Translations under genes and position numbers: made by a program
The notes under the pieces: generated by a model
What the model saw: the letters and a program-made list of their open reading frames with translations, nothing else
Database searches by the model: none
What the model was told of the DNA's origin: nothing
Assembly: GCA_951640165.1 (NCBI GenBank)
Contig: OX621242.1
Coordinates: 17,353,501 to 17,417,500 of the forward strand
Direction: 5' to 3'
Source of the DNA: Pseudoips prasinana
Taxonomy: Eukaryota; Arthropoda; Insecta; Lepidoptera; Nolidae
Length of the DNA stretch: 64,000 nt
In this document: in pieces, positions 11,940 to 21,833 of the stretch
Layout of the letters: each line of letters begins with the position of its first letter
Position numbering within the stretch: position 1 is the first letter of the stretch

Positions 11940-12230
11940 CGAAGAATGCAGCGCATGTCTCCGGGTACCATTCATTGCACAGCCACCTGCACAGTCTTGT
12001 CTCCCGTGAGCGTAGCTTGCCCTTGGTCACTTTGTAAGGACCACGTGTCCAGCTGACCAGCTTTCCTGTAGACTGAACATACATGATTACAAAAACAAGA
12101 TCGTTAAGTTTTAACTCATGAGCAGGACGTCTATTCCTGTTAACTTACTCGTCCTTATATATTTTAGTTAGATTGTCTGTAATATGAAGTCTCGTGCAGC
12201 CTCTGGTTATTTTACCTAACGCATCACGGT
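11940..12230 (-). pseudogene. Integrase C-terminal remnant of the gypsy-like element
   Basis: A minus-strand reading gives 'RRPAHELKLNDLVFV', 'QSTGKL' and 'WTRGPYKVTKGKL'. This matches the C-terminal DNA-binding tail of Ty3/gypsy integrases, which usually has a G-D-x-V block and a 'GPY.V' block. A stop codon lies just upstream. The catalytic core is not recognisable. The remnant supports both the superfamily and the minus-strand orientation. Confidence 0.6.
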
Positions 12231-13342
12231 TGGTTACACGGCCACGTCATGTACTAACACACAAAAGGTTGGCGTGGTTTCATCTTAACCAATGGGGAAG
12301 AATTAAAGTTCTCAGTTCTAAAACTGAAATTGGTTTGATCCTTTCCCAAGGTGTAATAGACTGATATGGGGCTCTTAGGATAAGTTTCTAGAACAATGCA
12401 AAGTATACTTTCCGATAAACTGCTTCAAACCTCGCCAGACGACACCATGTACTGGCCGCGGCCTGCACAGTTTTGTCATAACTGCCACTGAACAACGCAC
12501 GCTCATGAAGACCGCTTGGCAGTATGCTGAACACCTTCAACGGTCCACACATTTATAGATCAAACCTCGCTGTGGACTAAGAAAATTTATTTACAAAGAG
12601 TACATCCCATACGTGAACTCTTTTAGTTACATTTAATGAAAGTCAATTTACAATCACATGGAAGCACGTGGAGCCAAAAGTACTTCAAAATAAGGGAGCC
12701 AGTTTTTGCCAGTACTGCATGCTGACGTTCGTCGCACTAAAGACTCAACAGAGATCCTTTAACTATGTTACACAAGAACCGCCTGGGTTCCTCTCCTACC
12801 GGATTGTATCGGTAAATACAAAAGATCATAACGTCTTACGTACTTGCCTCCAAACTACCATACTAAAGCTATTGAATTACGTCGTCCGCTGTCTGGGTTA
12901 CCTGTGTCCAATTAAAAGGCTTGGAAATCTGATTAATACAACTTCAGCGTTATCAGCATTTGGCAACATTATCCCCTTTAGAAATCAAAATCCTATAAAC
13001 AATGCACCAACGCGCAATACGCGGCATTAGATCACATTAAAGCTCGGTATATTTCAGAGCACAGTAATTATAAAAATCACTGCTATAAGGTAATGATGAA
13101 AGTCCGGCTTTTGTGGCTGGAAAATGTATACCAAACCACCTTTCTCGGACTCTGCCTCACCTGACCATAACTCACTGCTCTTTAGATTGCTTACACGACT
13201 CTGATCTCACCTTTGTGAAACGTTTGTCCTCCGTATGACCTTGTCTTTTGCAAAACATAATTACATAATGACGAAAATATAATTCACGTATACAAAACAC
13301 ATCCAGATTACAACCACTTATGGTTCACACAAACAGTTTACA

Positions 13343-13416
13343 CAATTTACGGGAATCGAACCCGGGTCATTGAATGACAACGCGATGATCTTAACCACTG
13401 AGCCACACGTGCAGTC
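13343..13416 (-). mobile_element. SINE head fragment inside the LTR element
   Basis: On the plus strand it reads 'gggaatcgaacccgggtcat' and ends 'taaccactgagccacacgtg', which is the reverse of a tRNA-like head with B-box and A-box. The SINE body is missing, so it may be a primer-like or captured piece. Confidence 0.6.
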
Positions 13417-14652
13417 AAACTTCAGAGGATGACTTCAAACTTATGTTGATAACTCCGCTGCTAAGAAATAGCTTGAGAACGTACACTGCTATTATACCTA
13501 CTAGGTTTTAAATAACATCTTATTTACATTGTAGAATGCAAATAACAGATTGAGTATTAAATTGATAAAATGATAAGACTGTCAAATGTTAGTTAGTAAG
13601 CTTCGTAGATACTTGTATCACAGGCTTTTCAGCTCCTCACTCAATCCTCTCAGTATCATAAGACTCAAACCAACGGTATGACATTAAATAAAACATCGTG
13701 ATGATCATCGATCAACAAACGTTTGAGGTACCATTCCTCAGCGGTGGTCAAAACCTACTGCTATATACTATGGCTATCATGCAATGCACACGATACTGAG
13801 CGGCGCCGGCGACGGCTATCAAACACTACGACGACTACTAATAGAGGTTAGATCGTAATTCGTAACACGCATCGCAAAGTACCTTTTTCTTTAACATGAC
13901 GAATCGGTTAGACTAGGAGGCTTTCACTGCTTCACCGGACTATCGCAAACTACCGTGCGACAAACTAAGTGAATGGTTTCGCGCCCTGATATGGGATCCA
14001 CCTTTCAAGAAAGTCTTGATCGGCCACGTGAAATACATCGCGGTATTTCAGAAACAAAGCAATAAAATTGTATCTACTTACGTAAATCACACAACACAAT
14101 AATTTACAGAAATAAAACACACTTGTATGCGCTTCGCAGACTGTGCACAAAGTTAATACACTCGGTAACGGTTAAACACATTAGTGGCTACAGACTCTAA
14201 AGGAAACGAACGACTAACCATCGACTGAATCGGGTCAACAATTGCGTGAGTAGCCGAAGTACCCACATTTTCTGTTAATTTTATTGTGGTAGATCTAAAA
14301 TTATTTTCGATCGTTTTGAAACTAATCGTCCAGTTTTAGAGAAACAGAACTCGAATGAACACGCTTACGTGATCGGTTATTCATTTGAGAACGAGACTGC
14401 TGTCGGCAGTTGCTATCACGTTCTTTATTAGATGTAATTACTTTTTTGACTGACGTGGCTCACATCGGCACATCGCGATACCTTTCGCACTCGACTACAC
14501 GACATACGCCGCTGCGTGTGGAATTTCACAAGACCATAACACAACGGGGTTGATTTGTCTTAAGAAAATCACAAATGAAAGTAACACGAGGTTAGATCTT
14601 ATTAAATTTGGATGGCAACAAGCAGGACTTGGGTTCTTTATACCAATTCTGA

Positions 14653-14939
14653 TTTTAGGAATTAAAAGGATTTTATTATAAAAATGAGGTTTATTCACAC
14701 TTCAGAATAAATCATTTAGAAATCAACAACAATTTTCTTATGACAAATCACTTGTAACGATAAACACAGTAACACTGTTATAGAAACTACACTTGAGCTT
14801 GAGATAAATCGTTACGCAAACCAGCAGAGCTTCGCCCTCGTCGACGTCTGGCCCCAAAAGAGAGAGAGCCAGCGGTAGACTGGGTCTTATATAGGCAAAG
14901 TCCGACGTGACTCATCGCCCATCATGAAAATTCCTCACA
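14653..14939 (-). repeat. 5' LTR of the gypsy-like element
   Basis: 287 bp and nearly identical to 10115-10401. It is flanked on its outer side by ATAC (14940-14943), which also stands just before the other LTR. Confidence 0.88.
14886..14895 (-). promoter_or_regulatory. TATA box of the LTR promoter
   Basis: On the minus strand 'cctatataag' lies in the 5' LTR, upstream of 'cccagtctacc'. The same box is at 10349-10358 in the 3' LTR. An AATAAA-like signal ('gaataaacctc') follows about 200 bases further on. Expression would be directed leftward. Confidence 0.6.
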
Positions 14940-15728
14940 ATACCTATATTTGTGGAATTGTTTATTACAATTTATAGAAAATACTACTACTTTTTTGCAA
15001 AATACTCATTGAGATCGTAAAACACATTGGAAATAAGCCACTTTTTCAAAACGTTTTTGAATTTTTTGCCTTCCTATTCCTTGACATTAACAGGTAGATG
15101 ATTATATATTGGGTATTGCAGTAACAAATGCACTCTTGTAAAAAATTGTATTATTAATGGATGGTGGCAACTGTAAGTTATACTTATATCTAGTCCGTAA
15201 ATAAGATCTGGTGGCAGATTTGAGCACAAAATATTCCATGTCGTGTTTTACAAAAATACAAATTTCCAGAATATAAATACCAATAAGTGTCAGAAAACCC
15301 TTATCCCTTAATATGGTTCTAAGCGAGTGAGTTGTATACATACTATAAATAATTCTTAGACATTTTTTTTGTAGTATAAACGTAGATTTTATGTCTGTAG
15401 AATTCCCCCAGTATATTACACCGTAGGTTAATAGAGGGTAAATGTAGCCAAAATATGCTGATTTAGCAGAAAATATAGAGGTGATTTCTACCAAGATCGA
15501 TAGCACATAGCAATAGCTGGCAATTTTTTGTTAACTTTGTCTATAAGTATGATATTTCCAGTGGAGATGCTGATCTTTTGTAACACGAAGAAAGTTAATA
15601 CGATCTACTTCTTCAATTATCGTGTTAGTATTTGATGCATTCAAAGGTAAAGGTTTATTTTTATAATTTCTAAATTGTATAATTTTTGTTTTTGCGAGTT
15701 TTACTTTTAAATTTCTAACTGCAGCCAG

Positions 15729-16340
15729 TAGACCAGGGTAGAAGCCTTTAAAATAATAAAAACTGAAAAAAACAAATAGTAGGATGAAACCCATTAGAAA
15801 AGGAGGGGAATATTATAAAAATGAAAGGAAAAATAATTTACGGGCGATCTGAGGTCGGGAAGGGGATGGGGGTGAATTTTTAAGGGTAAAAAACGGATTT
15901 TCTCGATTTCCGGCAAAACTAAAAGTCCTATCGAAAAAAGTCAAATAGCAAAGTTGTAGGTAATAAAAAGATCTAAAACTTTTCTATTTACACTTTTTTC
16001 ACATAACCTCAAAATTTTTCGAAAACTTCAAAAAACCAAGTTCTTAGATTTTTATTTTTATCTTTTACAAAAAATTTTCTTTTTTAACGAAATTTGGTGA
16101 AAACTTACCTTTTTATGTCCCAAATACGCTGTAATTTAGTTGAGTAAAAATATTAATTTTTCCCCTTATTTTTTAATTATTATCGAAAAAACACCCTAAT
16201 TTCAATCGAAAAGTCACCCGTCAAACTATAGGCTTTTTTCAAAAAGTGGTATGTTTTCTGTTCGTTGAAATCTCTACTTTCCGATGGTGAAAAAAAATAT
16301 ATATGTTACTATAGTAAATCTTCTCAGAAAATGCAAAAAA
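15729..16340 (+). repeat. Left terminal inverted repeat of the fold-back element
   Basis: About 610 bases, reverse complementary to 17215-17814 with scattered substitutions and small indels. The outermost 60 bases are less well matched than the block starting at 15786. Confidence 0.82.
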
Positions 16341-17214
16341 TCGAAAAAAACTCGAATTTGTTTTTTTTTTTAAATTATTATAAAAAACTTCATCTAAAAA
16401 TGTGATTGCTGCAATTTGTTTCATTTAAAAAGTTGATTTATTTAATGCTAATTACATTTATGTCAAAGAAAATCTCATTATATATAAATATAAATGTAAA
16501 TCGTACAATTAAATGTAGATATTTATTCTGATTACGTTATTCATTACAATATTTTTAAACAAAAATATATTAAAGAAATCTATTGAAAATGAAAAATGAA
16601 GAAATCTATTTATAAATATATAAAAAATATGTATAGTAAATATATTTTTAATAAATAACTTTTGGCTGATTTTCATGTATATTTCATATAGTTTGAATAT
16701 ATCTGAAATATATTTGAAATGTATAAAATATATATGAAAATCGGCCAAACGTTTGTTACTAAAAATATATTTACGATATATATTTTATAGATTTTTTATA
16801 TATTTTTATGTATTTTGAAATATATTTTTTGCAAATTTTGTGCAAAATTAAGGAGATTATTATTAGTATGTATGTAGTAAGACCCAGACCCGCCTAGCCT
16901 CTTTCCCACTTCTCCATGAAATACCTGGGCTACTATTTTTCGTAGGTCACTCAGGTATATAATTTATCTTAAAATATAAATAGACATCTACGCATATAAT
17001 TTAAAGATTCGACAACTTTCTTCAAATATTGTAGATGTCTTATTAAATATTAATTTTATTAACTTATTTGTTTGTTAATTATAGTAGTATATATTTATTT
17101 GCAATTTTTTTATCAATGTAACATGTAATCTAATGTTTTTCCAGTAATTAAAGTGTTAATTTTAATAAATAGCTCAATTTTTTTTTATAATAATCCAAAA
17201 ATATTTTTTTTATA

Positions 17215-17814
17215 TTTTTGCTTTTTCTGAGAAGATTTACTATAGTAAGATATATATTTTTTTCACCATCGGAAAGTAGAGATTTCAACGAACAGAAAAC
17301 ATACCAACTTTTTGAAAAAAGCTGATATTTTGACGGGTGACTTTTCGATTGAAAATTAGGGTGTTTTTTCGATATTAATTAAAAAATAAGGTCAAAAAAT
17401 ATATATTTTTAATCAAATAAATTACAGTGTATTTGGGACATAAAAAGGTAAGTTTTCACCAAATTTCATAAAAAAGAAATTTTTTTGTAAAAGATAAAAA
17501 TAAAAAACCAAAAACATGGTTTTTTGAAGTTTTCGCATAAATTTTGAGGTTATGTGCAAAAAGTGTAAATACAAAAGTTTTAGATCTTTTTATTACCTAC
17601 AACTTTGCCATTTGACTTTTTTCGATAGGACTTTTAGTTTTGCCGGAAATCGAGAAAAACCGTTTTTTACCCTTAAAAACTCACCCCCATCCGCTTCCCG
17701 ACCTCAGATCGCCCGTAAATTATTTTTCCTTTCATTTTTATAATATTCCCCTCCTTTTCTAATGCGTTGCATCCCACTATTATTTTGGTTTTAAAAATTA
17801 TCGACCCTGGTCTA
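17215..17814 (-). repeat. Right terminal inverted repeat of the fold-back element
   Basis: Partner of 15729-16340. Blocks such as 'acttttagttttgccggaaa' and 'gatcgcccgtaaattatt' occur in both, in opposite orientation. Confidence 0.82.
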
Positions 17815-18381
17815 CAGTCCGTAACAGTTTTCAGAGTAGCGTTTATTTCTTCTTTAAATTCAGTATCTGTAAGTTTTTCTTTGGGTATAAAAATAGTGGC
17901 ATCATCAGCATACATAACGCAAAGATGGTTAATTATATTTGGAATGTTGTTATAATATAAATTAAAAATAGCAACGGTCCCAGGATGCTACTCTGAGAAA
18001 CCCCCAAGATAGTGTTTTTAAAGTTCGACTGTACTGTATCTACAGTTTTTGTATTTTTATTGTAAAACTCCATTACAGTAGCCTGGGTTCTGTTGCTCTA
18101 GTACGATTTTATTAATTTTAGAACAATGCCTCTCACACCAAGTAAATTGAAAAGAATGTCATATTTTACACATTCAAAAGCCTTTGACATATCTAAAAAA
18201 AGTCCAACACATTGGTCTTTATTATTCATATATTCCCAAACGTTTTTGAATAGTTTAAAAATTGCTAAATTGCTTTTTATTTTTTTTTTCTAAATCCAAA
18301 CTGGTTACTATTTAAGATATTGCTAGCATCCAAAAAATGTATTAATCTGTTAAGAATGACTTTTTCAAATATTTTTGAGAA

Positions 18382-18440
18382 TAAACAACTACAGACCTAT
18401 TGGTTTACTCCCTGTAAAACAATAGGTCTGTAGTTGTTTA
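18382..18440. repeat. Perfect inverted repeat inside the LINE B coding region
   Basis: Arms of 21 bp: 'taaacaactacagacctatt' plus g at 18382-18402, mirrored at 18420-18440, around a 17-base spacer. The arm encodes the conserved 'NNYRPI' block of the reverse transcriptase, which is therefore present once in each orientation. Confidence 0.9.
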
Positions 18441-18605
18441 TGTCGTGTTAAGATCCTTTCTTAAATAATGGTATAATCAGAGCTTTTTTTAAATCATCAG
18501 GAAAATTACCTGTTTGAAACATAAGATTCACGATATGTACAATGGGGTCTTCAATAAATCGCTTCCCGGCAAGAAAGGTGTCACAACACATATTAGGTAC
18601 AAAAT

Positions 18606-18829
18606 GACATAATGACAGTATTAAATAGCGCGTATTTCATTTGTCAGGCTGAAAAAATTTCGTTATTATGTTACGCATGGTTACCGCCAGATGGCACTAA
18701 GTTCAATTTTTTACGGAGCCGTTTTGCTCCAAACACAGGCGTGAACAGTGTCACATTTATGTTAATACATAGTAGACGTGTACTGTGTCGCCAGAAAAGT
18801 GTTTCGATGTATGATGTGACTTTTTATGG
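18606..18829 (+). other. Candidate 5' untranslated exon
   Basis: Sequence just beyond the truncated LINE B end. It finishes 'tttttatgg' followed by a consensus donor GTAAGT at 18830. A matching acceptor lies at 19182-19183. An open frame (18612-18833) crosses the donor but resembles nothing known. The transcription start is not visible. The exon call depends on the splice signals alone. Confidence 0.4.
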
Positions 18830-19190
18830 GTAAGTTTTACGTTTAAATATTAGAATTTTTACTAAAAAGCCAGCACAATCTGTGTTACGACTGTATTGTT
18901 GACGAAAAAGCATTGTAAATATTGCCATATCATCCAAAAAACAGACATAACATGTAAAGGGTCTCTTTTTTTACTGTTCCATTATCTATAATCGCAATTT
19001 AAGCGAATCAAAAAAAAAACATAACACATGTAATGTCATTATTGTTGTAAACGTTTATCATAATCAGGAGTTATATGTTGTGTTCGGCCTTCTTTTCTGT
19101 ATAGAATATAACTCAATCTTAATGCCACGTTGTGTATTTTATTTATTTAATAGTACTAGTCTTTACTAATTGTTTATTTTCAGGATCAAT

Positions 19191-19746
19191 ATGAATGATA
19201 ATAGTCGGGCAGCATTGAAAATACAACTGGCTAGCGAGAAATTTAATGAACAAAATATTAGTAATCAAAATGCTTTGAAAGACGATGATGTTTTAATGCA
19301 AGGTTAGTGTTTGTGTGCCCCGATATTCTAATGGTTTATGTACCGGACCATGATCTTGGGGTCTTCGGGTCGATTCCCGTATCAATCAAATAGTATTTAG
19401 AAATTTGCTCTGGTTTGTAATCACCGACGTTTGCTAAGCGTAGTGACTTTCCCAGATCCTATCATTGTAGTGGTGACATGAATTCAGTGATGGAGGTCTT
19501 TGCCTTGCAGTGGGACAGTTTTATTAATTTACTTTTATGTATTTTTATCAGTTGTTTGATTACCATAATACAATACAAAATCAGACGGCCGCATGTTAGT
19601 TGTCCATGGATACTTATTTATTTTGTTTTTCAGATCTAGATCTCGACACATCTACTTCGAAAAAATGTGAAAATCAGCAGTACGAAACTGACGATCAAAA
19701 CATAATAAAGGAGAAGGTTTTAATCAGTTATTTTTTCTTATTGTAG
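19191..19746 (+). CDS. Candidate small host gene, spliced, function unknown
   Basis: A polypyrimidine stretch and 'cag' (19181-19183) open an exon 19184-19302. Its first ATG (19191) starts 'MNDNSRAALKIQLASEKF' and runs 37 codons plus one base to a donor GTTAGT at 19303. The next acceptor, 'tttgtttttcag' at 19622-19633, continues in the same phase from 19634. The second coding exon is acidic ('DLDLDTSTSKKCENQQYE'). It either ends at TAG 19744-19746 or splices out at 19716. The predicted peptide is about 65-75 residues, hydrophilic, without signal peptide or membrane segment. The intron carries SINEs. No family is recognised. Phase-compatible splice sites in a stretch free of coding transposons favour a real gene or gene fragment. 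More exons could lie downstream of the LTR element. Confidence 0.45.
19312..19515 (+). mobile_element. SINE of a third tRNA-derived type, in the intron
   Basis: The tRNA-like head ends 'cttcgggtcgattcccgta'. The body ends 'gaggtctttgccttgcagtg' and 'ggacag', matching the moth repeat end also glimpsed near 8820. Confidence 0.65.
19540..19620 (+). mobile_element. SINE main-family 3' fragment
   Basis: Degraded 'tatcagttgtttgattacca' and 'aatcagacggccgcatg', then 'gtccatggatacttattta'. The head is missing. Confidence 0.55.
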
Positions 19747-20594
19747 GTGCCTAAATTTTATAATTAAAGACAGTTAACCAATAAAAGTAATGATGATGAT
19801 TGCATTTAGACGTATGTTTAAGAAAAATAATTTCATTCTAAGATTCTTTTTTTATATTGTTATCTACCAATGAGTGAATTAATTAAGACTGATTGATAAT
19901 TAGACCAAAACTAGTAATTTATCATTAAGAAGTAATTTTTTGATGTTCTTATTTTATTTTAATGAGAAGTTTATAATTTAGTTAATTTTTCTTTATTTTT
20001 AATAAATATTGAAGACTTTTAATAGTAAAAGTAATGGTGATTACATGCATTATAATGTGTATTATTTATTAAACTACAGAAATTTTAATCAACAAAAGAG
20101 TCATGATATTTATCAAATTAAAATTTTCTTAAAAGTTAGTTAAAAAAAATACAATTTTGCTATTAAATTTAAATCCTTATAATATATATATACATAAGCT
20201 ATTTACATGCCATATTTCAGCAATCTAAATATTATAGTTTTTAAATTATTGACGTCTAGATGAACAAAAAACTATTAAAGTTACATTTTCTCGAAACAGC
20301 TATTTTTGTATTCTGACACTTTTTTTGCCGGGAGGCGATATCTGTTGCTGGATTTCACTAAGCTTGTTGGTATACCGTCGTAAGAGTTAATGACATTTAC
20401 AATCTTGTTTCTATCTGCAGGGAATAGGAACATACTTTTGAGTTGTTTCTATATGTGTATGTTTATTTATAATTAAGGGTGAATTATATTGATTAATATA
20501 GAATTTACAATGTCACGAGGAAGAGTTATTATATCATATTATATTTTATATATCTCTTCAAAAAATCTTAATACTGTTTTAGTTGAAGGTATTG
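19747..20594. other. No gene seen
   Basis: Very AT-rich. A weak acceptor-like 'atatttcag' at about 20212-20220, followed by a short open stretch, could be a further exon of the candidate gene, but nothing else supports it. Confidence 0.4.
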
Positions 20595-20745
20595 CTGGCC
20601 TGTTGGTCTAGTGGTTGACCCTGGCTGCTAAGTCAAAGGTCGTGGGTGCGATTCCCACCCAGGACTAATCTTTGTGTCATGAGCATGAGTATTTGTTCTG
20701 TGTCTGGGCATAATTTAAAGCATGAATACTATGCTATTATGTTAT
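20595..20745 (+). mobile_element. tRNA-derived SINE, 3' truncated
   Basis: Good head: 'ctggcctgttggtctagtgg' (A-box-like) and 'gtgcgattcccacccaggac' (B-box region), then 'ttctgtgtctgggcataat'. The 'gatcagatgg' body is absent. Confidence 0.75.
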
Positions 20746-20865
20746 TTTTTGGATGGAACTAATTGCCAATCCTATATTTTATATATAATATTCACCTTTG
20801 AGGCGAAAAGTATAACATTAGTGTTATCATATTTTTTTTGTTTTCTATCAATTCATTAGATACTA

Positions 20866-21178
20866 GCTGTGCCCCGCGGTTTTACCCGCGTTAAACTTTA
20901 TAAATGATTACAGCTCCTCCTCCGTAGGTGATAGCGTGATAATATGTAGCCTATATGTTGACCCGACCTCTTAGTAATATTCATGCGAAATTTAATCCAT
21001 GCAGTACTTTTTGAGTTTAGCCCGGACATACATACAGACAAACAGGTAAACAGACAAAAATTCTAAAAACTATATTTTTGGCTTCGGTATCGATTGTAGA
21101 TCACGCCCCAAGTATCCTTTTAAAAAAATATTCAATGTACAGTTTTGACTTTCCTACGATTTTATTATATGTATAGAT
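20866..21178 (+). repeat. Interspersed repeat opening 'actagctgtgcc' (RTE-like), copy 2
   Basis: Begins 'actagctgtgccccgcgg', includes 'gttgacccgacctcttagta', and ends 'tatgtatagat'. It is the inverted counterpart of 5743-6054. A flanking AGATA may be a duplication or part of the tail. Confidence 0.75.
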
Positions 21179-21499
21179 AATCATGGTCTTTAGTTGTTTA
21201 GATACACACATTACCATTTCTTTCAATTAAAACATGAGAAATGTATATACTGTGAAACGTTTGTGAAATATTATTACGACCAGATGGGTTGACTAAATTG
21301 CTTTAACATCTATAGTTATGGTTAATAATAATACTGGTTTTCATCTTTAAGGTAATAACTATACTTCACACTATAGTGTTTATTGAAATTAATAACACCT
21401 AAAACGATTGCCACCTACTTTCATTAACACCAATTTATTTGCCCAAAAAGCACATTTAAGAAATATTTTATTGAGTACATAAAAAGTTAAGGTAGGTAC
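21179..21499. other. No gene seen
   Basis: AT-rich unassigned stretch between a repeat and the LTR element. Confidence 0.45.
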
Positions 21500-21747
21500 T
21501 GTGACGACCTTCTTGGTTGTCACCTTCGTTCGTCCAAACATTTAAAAAAAAATAATTAAAAAAGAACGCGTTTGAAAATATTTCAAACGAAAAGAACAGT
21601 AATAGAGTCTACGAAAGAGCTCTACACAAGCCCTGTTACCTATCATAGTAAAATTGAAGAAAATATAGAATTATTTCTCGACTTCAAGTGTATTACTTAT
21701 TATATCAAAAAGATCCTGAAGACGATCTGAAGCTGCAGAACGTCATA
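21500..21747 (+). repeat. 5' LTR
   Basis: Opens 'tgtgacgaccttcttggttg' and closes 'gcagaacgtcata', so TGTGACG faces CGTCATA as an imperfect terminal inverted repeat. Confidence 0.88.
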
Positions 21748-21833
21748 TGGTGCTGGCGCCGGGTATATTGCTAAGTATACCCTGAAGAACGTGAGAAGAA
21801 TCGAGGATATCACGAGAAGTATTTTTTCCATAA

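Larger units (their letters stand above)
10115..14939 (-). mobile_element. Decayed Ty3/gypsy-like LTR retrotransposon
   Basis: Two 287-bp direct repeats (10115-10401 and 14653-14939) bound a 4.25-kb interior, and ATAC is duplicated at 10111-10114 and 14940-14943. Read on the minus strand each LTR opens TGTGAGG and contains a TATATAA box and an AATAAA signal, so the element points left. The interior has no long frame. An integrase-tail remnant lies at 11940-12230, and a gag-like zinc-knuckle trace ('CKRQGHTEDK') can be read near 13240-13270. The element interrupts LINE B. The LTRs are close to identical by eye, although the coding region is ruined, which is odd for a simple ageing copy and suggests mobilisation as a defective RNA. 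Confidence 0.78.
15729..17814. mobile_element. Fold-back DNA element with about 600-bp terminal inverted repeats
   Basis: The left end 'tagaccagggt' (15729) and right end 'accctggtcta' (17814) mirror each other. The mirroring continues inward through 'attagaaaaggaggggaata', 'gggcgatctgaggtcggga' and 'ctttccgatggtgaaaaa', to about 16340 on the left and 17215 on the right. The roughly 870-bp centre is very AT-rich and has no credible frame. The ends interrupt LINE B between the catalytic YADD block and the 'LAKTKII' block. A 3-4-base duplication (CAG or similar) is possible but not certain. No transposase is visible and the superfamily is unknown. Confidence 0.85.
9961..18605 (-). pseudogene. 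LINE B, minus strand, split by two later insertions
   Basis: Read on the minus strand from 18605 down, the first part (18605-17815) has 'PLFKKGS', 'NNYRPI', 'LDMSKAFE', 'SSILGPLLF' and a 'YADDATIF' catalytic block near 17892-17915. The second part (15728-14944) continues with 'LAKTKIIQFRNYKNK', 'YGVIYWGNSTDIKSTFILQK' and 'LTLIGIYILEI'. The third part (10114-9961) is a 3' end containing 'gcaataaagaaatcttta'. The segments are colinear, which makes one 5'-truncated element the simplest reading. Several frameshifts and stops make it inactive, and an inverted duplication sits at 18382-18440. A jockey/CR1-like group is likely. Continuity of the third part across the LTR element is inferred from the 4-bp duplication and from a plausible LINE tail. 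Confidence 0.72.

Noticed and set aside
12668..13030. A 120-residue plus-strand frame inside the LTR element
   Set aside because: It is antisense to the element and has no recognisable feature.
16239..16748. Two frames inside the fold-back element
   Set aside because: Extremely AT-rich, biased in residue use and without any known motif; probably chance.
18684..18698. A CTCF-like motif ('ccgccagatggcact') in the candidate first exon
   Set aside because: A single match to a loose motif cannot be told from chance without binding data.
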